DNA of 64,000 bases, taken from Saccharibacillus endophyticus. GTDB lineage: Bacteria > Bacillota > Bacilli > Paenibacillales > Paenibacillaceae. The notes beneath the pieces are model-generated. The model saw nothing but the letters and a program-made list of their open reading frames with translations, had not been told where the DNA came from and did no database searches. Positions 33,829 to 43,682 of this stretch are shown in pieces. The stretch spans positions 1,057,595-1,121,594 of the forward strand of contig NZ_JAAZWE010000002.1 in assembly GCF_013185185.1 (NCBI RefSeq), in the 5' to 3' direction. Position 1 is the stretch's first letter; each line of letters opens with the position of its first letter. The translations under genes and the position numbers were made by a program.

Positions 33829-34179
33829 TCAAGCCCAATATTCATCCGGTTTGTACGTAATTTCCGCGCCGGTACGAATCGTCAGCGTGGACGTGGCTTC
33901 TTCGTAGACCACATCATGCTCGCCGACATAGAACCAATGCTTGATCGGCGGAATGCCGGGCGGTTCTTCGAAGTGAAAAACGTTAAGCTCGCGCTGCATG
34001 CCGCGAATATCCTCGGCTAACCAAGGCGCGATACCTCGGATGCTGAGCACGCAGCTCCCGTCTTCGCCCGAGCGCTCCAGCTCGTAGGTCACGTCGTCGG
34101 TTCCGCTGTTGATGAACATTCGCCCCGTAACGGCATGTTTCACGAGAATGCGTTCATGATCTTGCTGCGGTTCGGCCAT
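33829..34179 (-). CDS. Unknown protein encoded with pirin
   Basis: About 116 aa, soluble, rich in beta strands (RMFINSGTDDVTYELER, HWFYVGEHDVVYEE). No family recognised. I choose ATG at 34179 because AAAAGGAGG sits eight bases upstream; a GTG at 34203 overlapping the pirin stop is the alternative. It forms a two-gene operon with pirin and ends in its own terminator. Confidence 0.6.
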   Translation of the reverse strand: MAEPQQDHERILVKHAVTGRMFINSGTDDVTYELERSGEDGSCVLSIRGIAPWLAEDIRGMQRELNVFHFEEPPGIPPIKHWFYVGEHDVVYEEATSTLTIRTGAEITYKPDEYWA

Positions 34180-34199
34180 TGTCGATTCCTCCTTTTCGC

Positions 34200-34910
34200 T
34201 CACGGCAGGTCAACCAGCATGTAGAAGACCGGGCTTGATGCGGTTAAGGCAAGCTCCGGCGCTTCGGTAATGCGGGCCGTATCCCGGCGTCCCAGAGTGA
34301 CGTTTTCGCCCGCGCCGGACACTGCCAATTCCCCTTCGATCACGAAAAGGAATACTCTGCGCCCGACGGCCTGCTTGAAATCGATCTGCTGCCCGGCTTC
34401 CAAGCGGCTCAAATAGATGGTCATGTCCTGTCCCATATCGGTCACGCCTTCAAGCCCTTGACCGGAAGCGACAGGCAGCAGCGCACCGTCCAGCGCGGCG
34501 GTATCGAATTCGCCCGTCGCGTAAGAAGGTTGCTTGCCGCGCTCGGCCGGTTCGAACCAAAGCTGAAGAATGTGCACGTTCTCGTGCTCCGAAGGATTAT
34601 GCTCCGTATGGATCACGCCGGTTCCCGCGCTCATCCGCTGCACGCCGCCGAATCCGGTAACGGCTACGTTGCCCAGACTGTCTTCATGACGCAGCCGTCC
34701 GGACAGAATGATCGAAATGATCTCCATGTCGCTGTGCGGATGCGCGCCGAAACCTTTGCCCGGCGCGATCACGTCATCGTTGCACACGCGCATCGGACCG
34801 AACTTCACATTCTCCGGATCGTAGTACTCGGCGAAAGAGAAGCTGTGTCCGCCTTTCAACCAGCCTTTATCATATTCAAAACGCGAACTTGCCGGATAGA
34901 CCTGAATCAT
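34200..34910 (-). CDS. Pirin-family cupin protein
   Basis: A 236-aa bicupin of the pirin/YhhW type. The N-terminal cupin has the metal-binding motif GFGAHPHSDMEIISIIL (His57, His59) and later HTEHNPSE and HILQLWFEP. Bacterial pirins such as YhhW act as quercetin dioxygenases in vitro or as redox or stress sensors. The natural substrate is unknown. Co-transcribed with the small gene downstream. Confidence 0.9.
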   Translation of the reverse strand: MIQVYPASSRFEYDKGWLKGGHSFSFAEYYDPENVKFGPMRVCNDDVIAPGKGFGAHPHSDMEIISIILSGRLRHEDSLGNVAVTGFGGVQRMSAGTGVIHTEHNPSEHENVHILQLWFEPAERGKQPSYATGEFDTAALDGALLPVASGQGLEGVTDMGQDMTIYLSRLEAGQQIDFKQAVGRRVFLFVIEGELAVSGAGENVTLGRRDTARITEAPELALTASSPVFYMLVDLP

Positions 34911-35050
34911 CGCTTGGCGAGCCCCTTTCCGATTTGCGTGAGGATGGCGGATTTCTCCGCTTCTCTTTCTATTATTACTTTTAATTTAAAATTTTCAATA
35001 GGAAAATAAAAATTTAAGTTAGATGCTTTATAAAAATTAGTCTTATAACA

Positions 35051-37096
35051 TCATTTTATCCGGAAAATTTCTACGCCGTAAGGCTCGAGCTCGATCTCGC
35101 CGCCGTGGCGTTTCCCGCTCAACAATCCTTCGCCCCGGGCCGCTTCGGCATAAGCATCGGAGGACAACTTGACCCGACGCGGCTCGCGTCCCAAGTTCAG
35201 CACGAACAGGTACGCTCCGCTGCCGCCGCTGCGCACGGATACTTGAACGCCCGGCGGAAGGCTTTCCGCATGCGTCACGCCGCGCTCCCGCGCGATCCGC
35301 AGCAGCAGGCTGCGCAAGTAATTCTCTTCGGGATGCGTGCCGAGATAATAGGTCTCCCCGCGCCCGAATTCATGCCGGGTAACGGCCGCTTCCCCTGCAA
35401 AAAATGCAGTACCGCCGTAACGGGCCAGAACTTCCGTACGGCTCCCTTCGATCGGATCAAGAATATCGGCCCACTGGCTGCATGCAAACTGCTCCCCGTC
35501 CTGATCGTCGAGCCGAACAACGTCGCTGCCCAGCGGGTCGTACTCGCGAACCTTCACGCCTGCGCAATCGGCCAGCAATCCCGGAAGAGGCTGCATCACG
35601 CAGACGTTGTTCATGTTTTTAACCCCTGTCCGCGCCGTAGTAACCAGCGTCCCGCCGTCCGCGGCGAAACGGGACAAGCGCTCCGCGACTTCGTCGTCCA
35701 ACAGATAAAGATGCGGCGCGACGACGACGCGGTAACCGTCCAGCGGCTGACGCCAGTCGATGACGTCGCAAGCGATGCCGAGCTTGGTCAGCACCCGGTG
35801 ATACGTCTTCAGGTTCTCGTAGTAGTCGAAGCTGTCCGCCTGTTTTTGCACGCGAAGCGCTTCAAGCTGCTCGTGCGACATCAGAACGGCGACTTCGGCC
35901 TCCGGCGACGTTCCTTCCAGCAGCGGCGCAAGATGCTCGGCCTCGGAACTTGTTTGCGCGAATTCCGCCAAGCGGCGGCCCGGGACGTTGCTGTGGTCGA
36001 TCAGGCCGTGCCAGAACTGCTCCGCGCCGATCGGGGCGCTGCGCCAGCGGAAATGCACGACCGTGTCCGCGCCGCGGGCGATCGCCTGCCAGACGTAAGC
36101 GCGGATGTAACCCGGCTGCGGCATGCGCCACATCGGCATCCAGGCGCCCGGCGAGCCGCTGAGCTGTTCCATGATCCAGAAATTTTTGCGCTTGATGCCG
36201 CGCGTCACGTCCAGCGACAGCGCGCCGCTGTAAGGCGAAGTGGCGGCTTTATCCGGCGACGTGTTCGGATAATAATCGAACGAAGCGAAGTCCAAGTCCG
36301 CGCCGACCTGATACAGATCGAGCCGCTGCGGATAGCTGTGGAAGTTATGCGTGATGAAATGATCCGGGCAGTGCCTGCGGATCGCCGCGATCTGTCCCGC
36401 TTGGAAATCGGCCACCGTTTCCCATTGGAAACGGGCGAAGTCCAGCAGGAACGACGGATTCTGGTACGGAGATCCGCCGAGCGGCGGCGTCAGCTCGCTC
36501 CAATCCGAATATTCGCCGCTCCAGACGACCGTTCCCCATTCGCGGTTCAAGTTTTCCAGCGTCCCGTATTTCCGATAAGCCCAATCGCGGAAATCTTCGG
36601 CGGCCTGCGGCGTTTGGCTGTCCAGCATGCCGAACTCGTTGTCCGTCTGCCAACCGATCACGGCCGGATGCTCGGCGTAACGTTCGGCCAGCTTATCGAT
36701 CACCCGTTCGCCGAATTTGCGCAGCGAACGGCTGTTGAAGCAGCGGTGCCCGCGAACGCCCGGTTGATAGACGCCTCCGCCCGGCGTGATCGGCAGCACG
36801 TCGGGATACTTGTCGGTCAGCCACCTCGGCGGCGTATGGGTCGGCGTACCGATGACCACGTCGATGCCGTAGCGGCCGAACAAATCGATCGCGCGGTCCA
36901 GCCAACCGAAATCGAACTCGCCCTCCCGCGGCTCCATTCGGCTCCAGGCGAATTCGCCGACGCGCACGAGGGCGACGCCGGACTTTTTCATCAGCGCCGC
37001 ATCTTCTTCCCACATCGTCTCTTCCCAATGCTCCGGGTAATAATCGACGCCCATGCGCACGCGTTCGTAAATTGCTCTTTCCTGCGATTCTGTCAT
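35051..37096 (-). CDS. Beta-galactosidase (GH42)
   Basis: A 681-aa cytosolic glycosidase. Family GH42 features: RMGVDYYPEHWEE at the start, acid/base Glu154 in WQTDNEFG, nucleophile Glu in FWIMEQLSGSPGAW, and the trimerisation domain (EYDPLGSDVVRLDDQDG) before a C-terminal beta domain. It would hydrolyse beta-galactosides, in this family often galacto-oligosaccharides from plant pectin rather than lactose. GGAAAGGGG precedes the ATG. No transporter lies next to it. Confidence 0.93.
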   Translation of the reverse strand: MTESQERAIYERVRMGVDYYPEHWEETMWEEDAALMKKSGVALVRVGEFAWSRMEPREGEFDFGWLDRAIDLFGRYGIDVVIGTPTHTPPRWLTDKYPDVLPITPGGGVYQPGVRGHRCFNSRSLRKFGERVIDKLAERYAEHPAVIGWQTDNEFGMLDSQTPQAAEDFRDWAYRKYGTLENLNREWGTVVWSGEYSDWSELTPPLGGSPYQNPSFLLDFARFQWETVADFQAGQIAAIRRHCPDHFITHNFHSYPQRLDLYQVGADLDFASFDYYPNTSPDKAATSPYSGALSLDVTRGIKRKNFWIMEQLSGSPGAWMPMWRMPQPGYIRAYVWQAIARGADTVVHFRWRSAPIGAEQFWHGLIDHSNVPGRRLAEFAQTSSEAEHLAPLLEGTSPEAEVAVLMSHEQLEALRVQKQADSFDYYENLKTYHRVLTKLGIACDVIDWRQPLDGYRVVVAPHLYLLDDEVAERLSRFAADGGTLVTTARTGVKNMNNVCVMQPLPGLLADCAGVKVREYDPLGSDVVRLDDQDGEQFACSQWADILDPIEGSRTEVLARYGGTAFFAGEAAVTRHEFGRGETYYLGTHPEENYLRSLLLRIARERGVTHAESLPPGVQVSVRSGGSGAYLFVLNLGREPRRVKLSSDAYAEAARGEGLLSGKRHGGEIELEPYGVEIFRIK

Positions 37097-37199
37097 CCTG
37101 CCTGCCCCTTTCCGGATTCAAACCTCTGATCGTCTTAAACAGATTCGCGCTTCCTTCGTCGATCCCTGCCCTTTCGCAAACGTTTTCCGTAAACGCGCA

Positions 37200-37237
37200 A
37201 AAGAACCGCCCGGAAGCTCGAAGCTCCGAACGGTTCT
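37200..37237 (-). terminator. Intrinsic terminator of the CHASE3-GGDEF gene
   Basis: Read on minus: AGAACCG ... CGGTTCTTTT with an inner CGGAGCTT/AGCTTCCG stem. It lies 120 bases after the cyclase stop and before the GH42 start. Confidence 0.75.
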
Positions 37238-37359
37238 CCGATCGCACGCGGACGTTCCGGCGAATCCTTTCCCGACTCGTCCGATCATCAGACGCGACCG
37301 CCGCGCCGCACGCGTCGAAACGAGCAGGAAAACGGATCTGCCTACGCCTGTTCGCAGAT

Positions 37360-39183
37360 CTACACAATGCTTTGCGCGCCGGGGCCCATGTCTATGCAGA
37401 CCCGGTTGCGCCCTTCGTCTTTGGCACGGTACAAAGCTCGGTCCGCGCCTTCGAGCAATTTTTCTTTGCTCCGCCCCCCGCCGCTCGTCGCGATGCCGAA
37501 GCTTGCGGTAATGCAGTATTTGCGCGACGGCGATTCCGATTCCAGGCTTTTACGGATCCGTTCGGCCGCGACCGTCGCTTCTTCCTGGGAGGTGTCCGGA
37601 AGCAGGATCGCGAATTCCTCGCCTCCGAAACGAACCGGAATGTCGCCGGTACGCACCTGCTGCTGCAGCAGTCGGCCGACGTGCTTGAGCACCAGATCGC
37701 CTTCGGCATGTCCCCACGTATCGTTGAACACTTTGAAACGATCGATGTCCAGCAGGATCAGGCTCAGCGGACGACCGTCCGATTGCCCCGCCGCCTGTCT
37801 CGCCAATTGGCTGTCGAACGCCTGCTCGAAATAGCGCCGGTTCCATAGTCCCGTCAGCCCGTCGCGCATCGCCATATCCCGGATGCGGATCGTTTCGCTG
37901 GCGTTCTCGAGCGCGGTAACGATCATCGGCGACAGCTTCTCCAGACGGTCTTTTTTTTGCGCGGTGAAAAAACTTTTTTCGCCTGACATCAAATTCAGCA
38001 CGCCGATCACCCGGGCTTCTTTGCGCAGGATGATATGCATGGACGAAAGAATCCCGCCGGCGTAAAGCCGCTCCGCGATCGCTCCCTGCGTGCGATGTTT
38101 CGACCAATCGTCGTAAATCGTGGAAAAGCCGCCGAGCAGCAGCTCCTCGACGTCGTCCGCTTCATCGGGCAGCGGAAGCTCGTCCAGCGAAACGACGCCG
38201 TCGGCGCAGACCGCTTTGATCGTGTACAGGCCGTCGGGGTTCTGCGTGATGACGGACATGCGTCCGCACGACGTCAGCGCCCCGATCGATTTCAAAATAT
38301 TGCGGTAAGCATCCTCCAGATTGCGCGACTGATGCAGCGTGTTGATCATGCGGTACGTATTCTCCAGCGCCTGCTTTTCTTTTTCCATCTCTTCGTGCAT
38401 GCGCTTGAAATTCAGGACCAGGCGCCCGATCTCGTCGTCTTCGCGGTAATCCGGCAGCCTCTCCTGGATGTTGCCGCCCTCGTATGAAGACACGGCGCGG
38501 TCCAGTTGGATGATCGGGCGCGTAAGACGGATCAATCCTTTTTGCAAATAGTTAAGCATCAGGATTTGGACGACGACGAACAGCGTGCCCATGGCCGCGA
38601 ACAGCGCGTATAAACGATTCAGCATGGAGGTCCGGCGCTCCGCGCGCAGGATTTCGACCTGGTCGAGCAGCGCGGCTTCCTTCGAACGGAAAAGGTCGAA
38701 ACGCCGCTTGGCATCCGACAGCTCCTGCTCCGTCACTTCCTGTCCGGCCATCGCTTTACGGATCTGCGCGTCGCCGAATTCCGTTTTCCATGCCGTTCCC
38801 GTCGTCGTCAAATCCAACACCGCTACCTCGAACGAAGCTTCGACGTCCATGCTCCGAACCTGTAGCAGCAGCGCTTCCGACGCGGCATGGTAGTTCATTT
38901 CCCCTCGGTCGAACGGTTCCAGGAACTCTTCGCGGCGGCTGAGCAGATAGCCCCGTTGGCCCGTTTCCTGGTCGATCATCGCGTTCTCCAGCTTCAGCAA
39001 CTGCGTGCGCAGATCCGCAGTCTGCCGAACGCCTTCGTAATTGGCGAAAAGCGAACGGACGATATAGGCGAAGCCCAGCCCTACGATCAATACGAACACG
39101 ACCATGAAGCCGAGGCTGACCTTGACCAATCCCGACCCGACGAATTTTTTGCCCTGAAAAAGATCCTTGATCATTCGGTTCAT
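37360..39183 (-). CDS. Membrane diguanylate cyclase (CHASE3-HAMP-GAF-GGDEF)
   Basis: A 607-aa c-di-GMP synthase. Two membrane helices (about 20-45 and 195-215) enclose a CHASE3 sensor with its hallmark IDQETGQRGYLLS. A HAMP linker, a GAF domain (about 290-430) and the GGDEF domain follow. The catalytic motif is RFGGEEF and DGLTGLWNRRYFEQ marks the domain start, so it should be active. No RxxD inhibitory site was found with certainty. ATG at 39183 follows AAGGAGA by six bases; the longer frame has none. Single gene with its own terminator. Confidence 0.88.
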   Translation of the reverse strand: MNRMIKDLFQGKKFVGSGLVKVSLGFMVVFVLIVGLGFAYIVRSLFANYEGVRQTADLRTQLLKLENAMIDQETGQRGYLLSRREEFLEPFDRGEMNYHAASEALLLQVRSMDVEASFEVAVLDLTTTGTAWKTEFGDAQIRKAMAGQEVTEQELSDAKRRFDLFRSKEAALLDQVEILRAERRTSMLNRLYALFAAMGTLFVVVQILMLNYLQKGLIRLTRPIIQLDRAVSSYEGGNIQERLPDYREDDEIGRLVLNFKRMHEEMEKEKQALENTYRMINTLHQSRNLEDAYRNILKSIGALTSCGRMSVITQNPDGLYTIKAVCADGVVSLDELPLPDEADDVEELLLGGFSTIYDDWSKHRTQGAIAERLYAGGILSSMHIILRKEARVIGVLNLMSGEKSFFTAQKKDRLEKLSPMIVTALENASETIRIRDMAMRDGLTGLWNRRYFEQAFDSQLARQAAGQSDGRPLSLILLDIDRFKVFNDTWGHAEGDLVLKHVGRLLQQQVRTGDIPVRFGGEEFAILLPDTSQEEATVAAERIRKSLESESPSRKYCITASFGIATSGGGRSKEKLLEGADRALYRAKDEGRNRVCIDMGPGAQSIV

Positions 39184-39321
39184 TCCAAATCTCCTTAAGC
39201 CCGGCCGGATCGACGGATGCCCGATATTTCCGTGATGTCCGATATCGGAAAGCATCCTCCCCGGCGGCGGTTCTTCATTGACGACCCTCCTTATTATTAT
39301 CTGCGTTTCGAGGGCTTTTGA

Positions 39322-39351
39322 TTAGGGCGTGCACCAAACTTCGGCGCGCGG
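39322..39351. repeat. One end of a TAGGG-family element
   Basis: TAGGGCGTGCACCAAACTTC resembles the terminal TAGGGCGTGTACACAAACTC of the copy at 54584. The other end is absent; a terminator follows immediately. Confidence 0.45.
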
Positions 39352-39388
39352 CAAAAAGCCGCCGGAAACGAAAGTTCCGGCGGCTTGG
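39352..39388 (-). terminator. Intrinsic terminator of membrane alpha/beta hydrolase gene
   Basis: AGCCGCCGGAA/TTCCGGCGGCT with a seven-base loop and TTTTT on the minus strand. Confidence 0.88.
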
Positions 39389-39421
39389 CGAATCAGGAAT
39401 GCAGCGGATCGGTAAAGCGGA

Positions 39422-41551
39422 TCAGACCAGATTCCAGAACATGACCGTGTTGGCGACCGTCACCATCGTGAACAGGATGGTGTTCACGAAGGCGGGCAGC
39501 CAAACGTTGTTCGTTTTCTCGAACAGTTTGCGCGCATAGATCGCGGCCACGATCAGAACCGGAACGAGGGCGAACAGCAGGATGCCGTTCAGGTTTTGCT
39601 CCGGGTAGAGCGCGACGCCGCGGGCGAAGTCGAAGCCGTACTGTGCGATCAGCCACAGGATCAGGCCGCCTACGTTCAGGAAGATCGCGAGCCAGTAACC
39701 GCCTTTGCGCGAACGGGTATCGGCGTTGAGCGCGATCGCGCTGACGAAGTAGTAGATCAGGAACAGCGGCATGTAGCGCAGCGCCGTCACGAAATGCTCG
39801 AACGTGAACGTGCGTACCGCGAACGTCCAGATCCGGAAGTCCGTGCCGAAGATGGCCTGCACGGCGAACAGCAGCAGGTAACCGATCGCGACGGCAAGAA
39901 CTGCCGTGCACAGGCTCGCGACGATCGCCGCGGGTTTCAGGCTGATGCCGTAATCCGCGAAGCTCGCGCCGGAGCGCTTTTTGTTGAAGTAATAGAAAGC
40001 GAACGTGACGAACGCCGTGATCGAAGCGGACACCAGCGCCCAATACACGATCTGGTTGGTCGTCGGTTCGTTGAAGAACGGGCTGAGCGGCGCGATGCCG
40101 TCGGCTTTGGCGAACAGGACCCACATGACTGCGGATACGACCGCAAGAACCAACCCGCCGATGCCCACGTGGCGCATGGCCGGGGAACTGCCGGAGCGGG
40201 CGAAGCCGATCACCGCAGCCGCGACGGACAGTGCCAGCAGCACGATCGCGATGATCGTCAGCGTATGCAGGCCGCCCGGCTGTTTGTCCATGAGCGTCGG
40301 GAACAGAATGGCCGGGATCAGGGCGCTGAATACGACCGCGATCCAATAGGCGGCTTTTTGCCCGCCGCCGAGCGGCTTGGCGAGCGGCGCGGTGACGTTC
40401 GTCACGGCCTGCTTCAGGAAAGGCAGGCGAAGCAGCAGCGCCGACATCGGCACGATCAGCAGGAAGAACCCGATCATGGCCACGAAGTTGAATGCTTCTT
40501 TGAGCCACCAGATCTGATTGCCGGACGACAAACCGGCATCGGTCTGGCTCGGCGAAGTGACGCCTTCGAACGCGTGGGCGTAGAAGTCGATCAGATAACC
40601 GGTCGTTTCCGGGGAGAAGTGGTTCCACGGGTGCGTTTGGTTCGGCGTGTAGATGATACGCTCGCCGGTCTGAGACGGACGCACGACTTGGTCTTCGACC
40701 TTCAGGTCGCCGGCGTCGACGCTGTAATATTGACCCTGCTGCGCCTGTTCCGGATTATCCGCGCCGAGACCCAGGAAGGCGCGTCCCGACAGCGTTTTGA
40801 CGAAGTCTTTGCGCATGACGGTGCCTGCGACCGCTTTTTCTTCGGCCGACTTTTCCTCGTCCGATTTGTTGAAAAAGAATTCGTCGTAATGGCCCGCGAT
40901 CATGCCGACCGTGCGGCTGCCGTAAGCGGCCGTCAGTTGATCCTGCGGAGCGACCGCGGCGGCGTACGAATAGTCGGAGCCGACCGAGATGCCCGTGTAA
41001 ATCATGCGGTGGCCGGCTTGCAGCGAATTCATTTCGTCCATGTACATGGCAAGCAGCGTGGAGAAGCCGCCCATGGAGTGTCCGCTGACCGCGAGGTACG
41101 CGTTGCCGTCTGCATCTTTTTTCGTATACGGCTGGTCGTACATGTATTTGGCGGCGTCGAACTGCGAGTAGATCCAGAAGGTCGAGAACTGCTCGCCGAC
41201 CTTGATGTCGCCGTCCCAACGGGAATCGCCGTGGTCGTACATATCGAGCGCCAAGACGATGTAGCCGCGTCTGGACATCTCGATCGCCGGCGCGTCCTGC
41301 ATTTCTTTGGTGTTCAGATAACCGTGGGTGGTCACGATGACCGGACGGGGATCGTCGGGCCCGGCGCCTTTGGGCATGTACAGCAGGCCGTTCAGCGTGC
41401 CGTGATCGGCTTTGAACGAGATCTCTTTAACGTCGACCTTGTAAAACGACGTGTTGAACATGCCGGCGAGCCAGCTGCCCAGAAGGATCAAGACCAGGGA
41501 CAAAGCCAACAGGCCCGTCGGTTTTTTGAACAAATTGGATAAGTTTTTCAC
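39422..41551 (-). CDS. Membrane-embedded alpha/beta hydrolase
   Basis: A 709-aa protein. One N-terminal helix is followed by an alpha/beta hydrolase domain (about 40-330) facing outside: oxyanion region VTTHGYLN, YDHGDSRWDGD, the nucleophile elbow SGHSMGG with Ser at about 159, and a late His in NQTHPWNHFSPE. About nine to ten membrane helices fill residues 360-709. Substrate unknown; peptidase, esterase or lipid roles are possible. I prefer a GTG start at 41551, preceded by GGGGAGA, over the ATG at 41581, which lacks a ribosome site. Confidence 0.78.
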   Translation of the reverse strand: MKNLSNLFKKPTGLLALSLVLILLGSWLAGMFNTSFYKVDVKEISFKADHGTLNGLLYMPKGAGPDDPRPVIVTTHGYLNTKEMQDAPAIEMSRRGYIVLALDMYDHGDSRWDGDIKVGEQFSTFWIYSQFDAAKYMYDQPYTKKDADGNAYLAVSGHSMGGFSTLLAMYMDEMNSLQAGHRMIYTGISVGSDYSYAAAVAPQDQLTAAYGSRTVGMIAGHYDEFFFNKSDEEKSAEEKAVAGTVMRKDFVKTLSGRAFLGLGADNPEQAQQGQYYSVDAGDLKVEDQVVRPSQTGERIIYTPNQTHPWNHFSPETTGYLIDFYAHAFEGVTSPSQTDAGLSSGNQIWWLKEAFNFVAMIGFFLLIVPMSALLLRLPFLKQAVTNVTAPLAKPLGGGQKAAYWIAVVFSALIPAILFPTLMDKQPGGLHTLTIIAIVLLALSVAAAVIGFARSGSSPAMRHVGIGGLVLAVVSAVMWVLFAKADGIAPLSPFFNEPTTNQIVYWALVSASITAFVTFAFYYFNKKRSGASFADYGISLKPAAIVASLCTAVLAVAIGYLLLFAVQAIFGTDFRIWTFAVRTFTFEHFVTALRYMPLFLIYYFVSAIALNADTRSRKGGYWLAIFLNVGGLILWLIAQYGFDFARGVALYPEQNLNGILLFALVPVLIVAAIYARKLFEKTNNVWLPAFVNTILFTMVTVANTVMFWNLV

Positions 41552-41840
41552 GCTTGCGTCTCCCCGCGACCGTTGTCGCATCAGTGTAAAATCAAAGTTG
41601 AATAGTTAAAATTTGAACTATAGGCTCTGTCTTCGCCGTACGGGAAAACCGTTTCGAAACAGTTGATCGAACGCCTTCGGACGCAGGCGAAAAAAGCGGC
41701 GAGCCGGGTCATCCGTCTGCCGATTTTTTCAAGCATCGCTTTTTGCCGCCGGGGCCGTTCGGCCGCCGAACGCCGATCTTGCATGCGGCATTCGGCGGCT
41801 GAAAGCCGTTCTTTTACGAGTTTCGGGTCTTCGCCCCGTC

Positions 41841-43595
41841 CTACTTCAAGCTGTCCGACAGCGCCGTGAAGATTACGCCGAGGCCGTGCGCGCCCGCGTC
41901 CGGATAGCCGATGCTGCGTTCGCCCACCGTGCCCGCGCGTCCCATGCGCGCCACGATCTCCTCCGTCTTTTTCGCTCCCGCCACGGCCGCTTCCGCGCCT
42001 TTGGCGAAGGCCGTTTTCACGTCATCGCCGGCAGCGGAGCTCGCCGTCCAGGAATCCGCGCACGGAACCAGCGCGTCGATCAGCGTCTTGTCGCCGACGA
42101 CCGCCCCGCGGCCGAAAGACCGCTCGCCGGTCGATTGGATGCCTTCTACCGCGGCCTGCATCAGTTCCGCGAATTCCGATACGTTCAGTTCCGTCTTGTC
42201 GCCTGCCGAACGTCCGGCCGCGCGGAACGCGGAACCCCAGATCGGGCCCGAAGCGCCGCCGCAGTATTCCATGATGACGAGCGAGCACTCGTGCAGGAAG
42301 CCGCCGATCGACTTGTCGTCATGCGACAAGATTTCTTTCCATTCGCGCTTGAGCTGCTTGAAGCCTTTGGCGATGCTCATGCCGAAGTCGCCGTCGCCCG
42401 CATGCGAATCCAGCTCGCAGAATGGAACTTCGTTGTCGATCACGACCTCGCTCATTTTGTCGATCAGATAGACCATATTGTCGCGCGTGATCTTGTCGGC
42501 CGAAACCCGGGCGTATTCGGCCGGCGTTTCGACTTTGAACGAAGCCGGAACCTCTTCCGGGTCGGAGCTGCGCAGCTCCTCGTAAGCCGGCTGCACGACC
42601 GGACCGGATACTTTGAACGCCGGCGTGTCGCTTTCGCTCGACAGCAGCGTTTTGAGCTCGTCGTCGAGCTTCATGAACGTGACCGAGATGCCGGCCATGT
42701 CGATGCTCGTCATGTAGTTGCCGACGAACGTGCGGTTGATTTTGACGTTTTTCTCCGTCAGCTCGCGCGTGACCGCGTGGTTGAACAGATACAGCTCTTG
42801 AAGCGGCGTCGCGCCGAAGCCGTTGATGAGCAGCGCGATCTCTTCGCCGCCTTCAAGCTTCATGTCGCGGATCAGGTCGGAAACGGTATGCGAAGCCAGT
42901 TCGTCGGCCGTGACCATCTTCTCGCGGCGGATGCCCGGCTCGCCGTGGATGCCCACGCCGTATTCGATCTCGTCTTCGCCGAGCTTGAACGTCGGCGTGC
43001 CTTTGGCCGGCACCGTGCAGGACGTCAGCGCAAAGCCGATGCTGCGCACGTTCGCCGCGGCTTTCTCCGCCGCCGCTTTCACGTCAGCGAGGCTGCGGCC
43101 TTCTTCGGCAGCGGCGCCCGCGATTTTGTGCACGAGCACCGTGCCCGCCACGCCGCGGCGTCCGACGGTGTACAAGCTGTCTTCGACCGCGATGTCGTCG
43201 TCGACGCGGACGTAATCGACCTCGATGCCGTCTTCGCTTGCCAGATGCGCGGCGTTTTTGAAGTTCATCATGTCGCCGCTGTAATTTTTGATGATCAGCA
43301 GCGTGCCTTTTTCGCCCGCCGTCGATTTGATCGCTTGGTACACCTGAATCTGCGAAGGCGAAGCGAACACGTCGCCGCAAACGGCGGCGTCCAGCATGCC
43401 TTTACCGATAAAGCCGGCGTGGGCCGGCTCATGGCCGCTGCCTCCGCCGCTGATCAGCGTGACTTTGCTTGCGTTCAATTCTTTCTTTTTGACCACTTTA
43501 TACTTTTGCACGAATTCCAGCTCCGGATGCGCAAGCACGAGTCCGCTGCACATTTCCATGACCAGATCTTCCGGTTTGTTGATGATTTTTTTCAA
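41841..43595 (-). CDS. dhaKL: ATP-dependent dihydroxyacetone kinase (DhaK-DhaL fusion)
   Basis: A 584-aa kinase that phosphorylates dihydroxyacetone to DHAP. The DhaK half (1-330) has TLISGGGSGHEPAHAGFIGKGMLDAAVCGD and GVGIHGEPGIRR with the His that binds substrate covalently. After a linker the DhaL half (about 375-584) has VPFCELDSHAGDGDFGMSIAKGF (ATP-Mg site), GGASGPIWGSAF and ARMGRAGTVGERSIG. The fused layout is that of ATP-dependent, not PTS-dependent, enzymes. The start is probably TTG (43593-43595) behind GGGAGGG, since the nearby ATG is followed by a stop. Encoded downstream of gldA. Confidence 0.93.
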   Translation of the reverse strand: MKKIINKPEDLVMEMCSGLVLAHPELEFVQKYKVVKKKELNASKVTLISGGGSGHEPAHAGFIGKGMLDAAVCGDVFASPSQIQVYQAIKSTAGEKGTLLIIKNYSGDMMNFKNAAHLASEDGIEVDYVRVDDDIAVEDSLYTVGRRGVAGTVLVHKIAGAAAEEGRSLADVKAAAEKAAANVRSIGFALTSCTVPAKGTPTFKLGEDEIEYGVGIHGEPGIRREKMVTADELASHTVSDLIRDMKLEGGEEIALLINGFGATPLQELYLFNHAVTRELTEKNVKINRTFVGNYMTSIDMAGISVTFMKLDDELKTLLSSESDTPAFKVSGPVVQPAYEELRSSDPEEVPASFKVETPAEYARVSADKITRDNMVYLIDKMSEVVIDNEVPFCELDSHAGDGDFGMSIAKGFKQLKREWKEILSHDDKSIGGFLHECSLVIMEYCGGASGPIWGSAFRAAGRSAGDKTELNVSEFAELMQAAVEGIQSTGERSFGRGAVVGDKTLIDALVPCADSWTASSAAGDDVKTAFAKGAEAAVAGAKKTEEIVARMGRAGTVGERSIGYPDAGAHGLGVIFTALSDSLK

Positions 43596-43623
43596 AACAT
43601 GATCCCTCCCTGTCGGTTTCGTC

Positions 43624-43678
43624 GTACGTTGACCAAGATCAAAGTAAGATTACCTCTGATTAACTTTGGTCAACGTAC
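43624..43678. promoter_or_regulatory. 13-bp perfect inverted repeat between gldA and dhaKL
   Basis: GTACGTTGACCAA and TTGGTCAACGTAC with 29 bases between, filling the intercistronic gap. It may be an mRNA hairpin that sets relative expression of the two genes, or a regulator site. Confidence 0.55.
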
Positions 43679-43682
43679 TGTC

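Noticed and set aside
33569..33838. N-terminal extension of the secreted repeat protein
   Set aside because: The extension has no ribosome site, and the ATG at 33568 is followed by a clear signal peptide.
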